DNA of 64,000 nucleotides. It comes from Planctomycetaceae bacterium (GTDB taxonomy: Bacteria; Planctomycetota; Planctomycetia; Pirellulales; Pirellulaceae). The position numbers were made by a program, and so were the translations under genes. Location of the stretch: positions 43,620 to 107,619 of the forward strand of contig PAQH01000039.1 in the NCBI GenBank assembly GCA_002709225.1, written 5' to 3'. The notes under the pieces are model-generated. The model was not told the origin of the DNA. It did not search any database and worked only from the letters and a program-made list of their open reading frames with translations. Positions within the stretch are counted from its first letter, which is position 1. The number at the start of each line of letters is the position of its first letter. Of this stretch, positions 63,702 to 64,000 are shown piece after piece.

Positions 63702-63915
63702 GCGAAGACGGACCGCCTCCGAGCAGCGATTCACCGCCGCGATAACCAGGAGGCGACATTCCCCACAAACTCCGGCAACCTGTCCCGTAGATTCCACTTC
63801 TTTTTCTTGCCAAAATGGATGTCCTGCTGGGCAGTTGCGGTTGCGGTGCAAACAACTGCCGTCGCGACAAGCCACCAACCCCCCTGTCTCCATCCATGCC
63901 CGAGCAAGGAAAACG

Positions 63916-64000
63916 ATGATGAACTATCGACTTTCTCTACTCCTGCTGGCCCTCGGTGGGCTGATGGTTCAACCACTTTCAGCCGGTCAGGCAGACGGTC
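63916..64000 (+). CDS. N-terminus of a secreted protein (cut by the right edge)
   Basis: 28 codons to the window end. A signal peptide is visible: MNYRLSLLLLALGGLMVQPL followed by SAGQ. Two adjacent ATGs (63916 and 63919) follow AAGGA at 63906-63910; the second has the better spacing (8 bases). The mature protein is beyond the edge and cannot be identified. Confidence 0.7.
   Translation, partial: MMNYRLSLLLLALGGLMVQPLSAGQADG

Noticed and set aside
63731..63907. Minus-strand small secreted-protein-like frame (TTG start, about 58 codons)
   Set aside because: A signal-like stretch (WWLVATAVVCTATATAQ) is visible, but there is no ribosome-binding site and the start would overlap the ribosome-binding site of the right-edge gene; unresolved rather than excluded.
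1..64000. tRNA, rRNA, insertion sequences, prophage and attachment sites
   Set aside because: Read for in all gaps; no cloverleaf with T-loop, transposase, integrase or terminal repeats was recognised by eye.

Overview
The window reads as chromosome of a planctomycete, most like the Pirellulaceae (Rhodopirellula/Blastopirellula-type marine or freshwater lineages). The strongest evidence is four DUF1501 proteins, one large protein combining a planctomycete cytochrome-c-like domain with DUF1549 and DUF1553, a formylglycine-type sulfatase, a protein with the N-terminal adaptor typical of planctomycete Ser/Thr kinases, and a tetrahydromethanopterin (H4MPT) biosynthesis cluster. No phage, plasmid, insertion sequence, rRNA, tRNA or CRISPR array was recognised. 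Genes lie on both strands in short operons, and starts include ATG, GTG and probably TTG.

Layout. 1-4.6 kb: the N-terminus of a sugar-binding lipoprotein (cut by the left edge), a gamma-glutamyltransferase, a secreted alpha/beta hydrolase and an SDR oxidoreductase. 4.7-10.5 kb: a minus-strand operon of M24 peptidase, DUF1549/DUF1553 protein and DUF1501. 10.5-18.4 kb: a second DUF1501 with promoter and strong terminator, a UbiA prenyltransferase, then a minus-strand group of HpcH/HpaI aldolase, Tm-1-like ATP-binding protein, PEP-hydrolase-like TIM barrel and sulfatase. 18.6-23.2 kb: a tandem cyanophycinase-like protein and an M1 aminopeptidase carrying HEAT repeats. 23.4-29.4 kb: an L-fuconate-dehydratase-like enzyme, a sodium:solute symporter and a 43-residue membrane protein, flanked by two more DUF1501 genes.

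29.5-40.4 kb: glgX, yidD, rnpA, a CbpA-type DnaJ, a PHP-type metallohydrolase, an MFS transporter, an M81 peptidase, phnX and an SGNH hydrolase. 40.5-46.2 kb: a membrane protein with a remnant kinase N-terminus, a TPR protein, a class I glutamine amidotransferase and a polysaccharide deacetylase. 46.3-50.5 kb: DHPS-like, pabB, pabA and DUF447, which I read as an H4MPT biosynthesis operon with its own p-aminobenzoate supply. 50.6-58.7 kb: STAS protein, PAS histidine kinase, ABC-2 exporter, 2-hydroxyacid dehydrogenase, WYL regulator, argJ and moaB. 58.8-64 kb: a secreted Gly/Met-repeat protein with visible promoter, leader hairpin and terminator, two tandem DUF697 GTPases, a gamma-glutamylcyclotransferase-like protein, and the first residues of another secreted protein.

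Several genes fit uptake and breakdown of sulfated or deoxy sugars (sugar-binding lipoprotein, sulfatase, fuconate dehydratase, HpaI aldolase, SDR, symporter, DUF1501 and DUF1549/1553). They are dispersed rather than in one locus, so this link is an inference. Start sites were chosen from ribosome-binding sites, signal peptides and family N-termini; where these disagree the entry says so.
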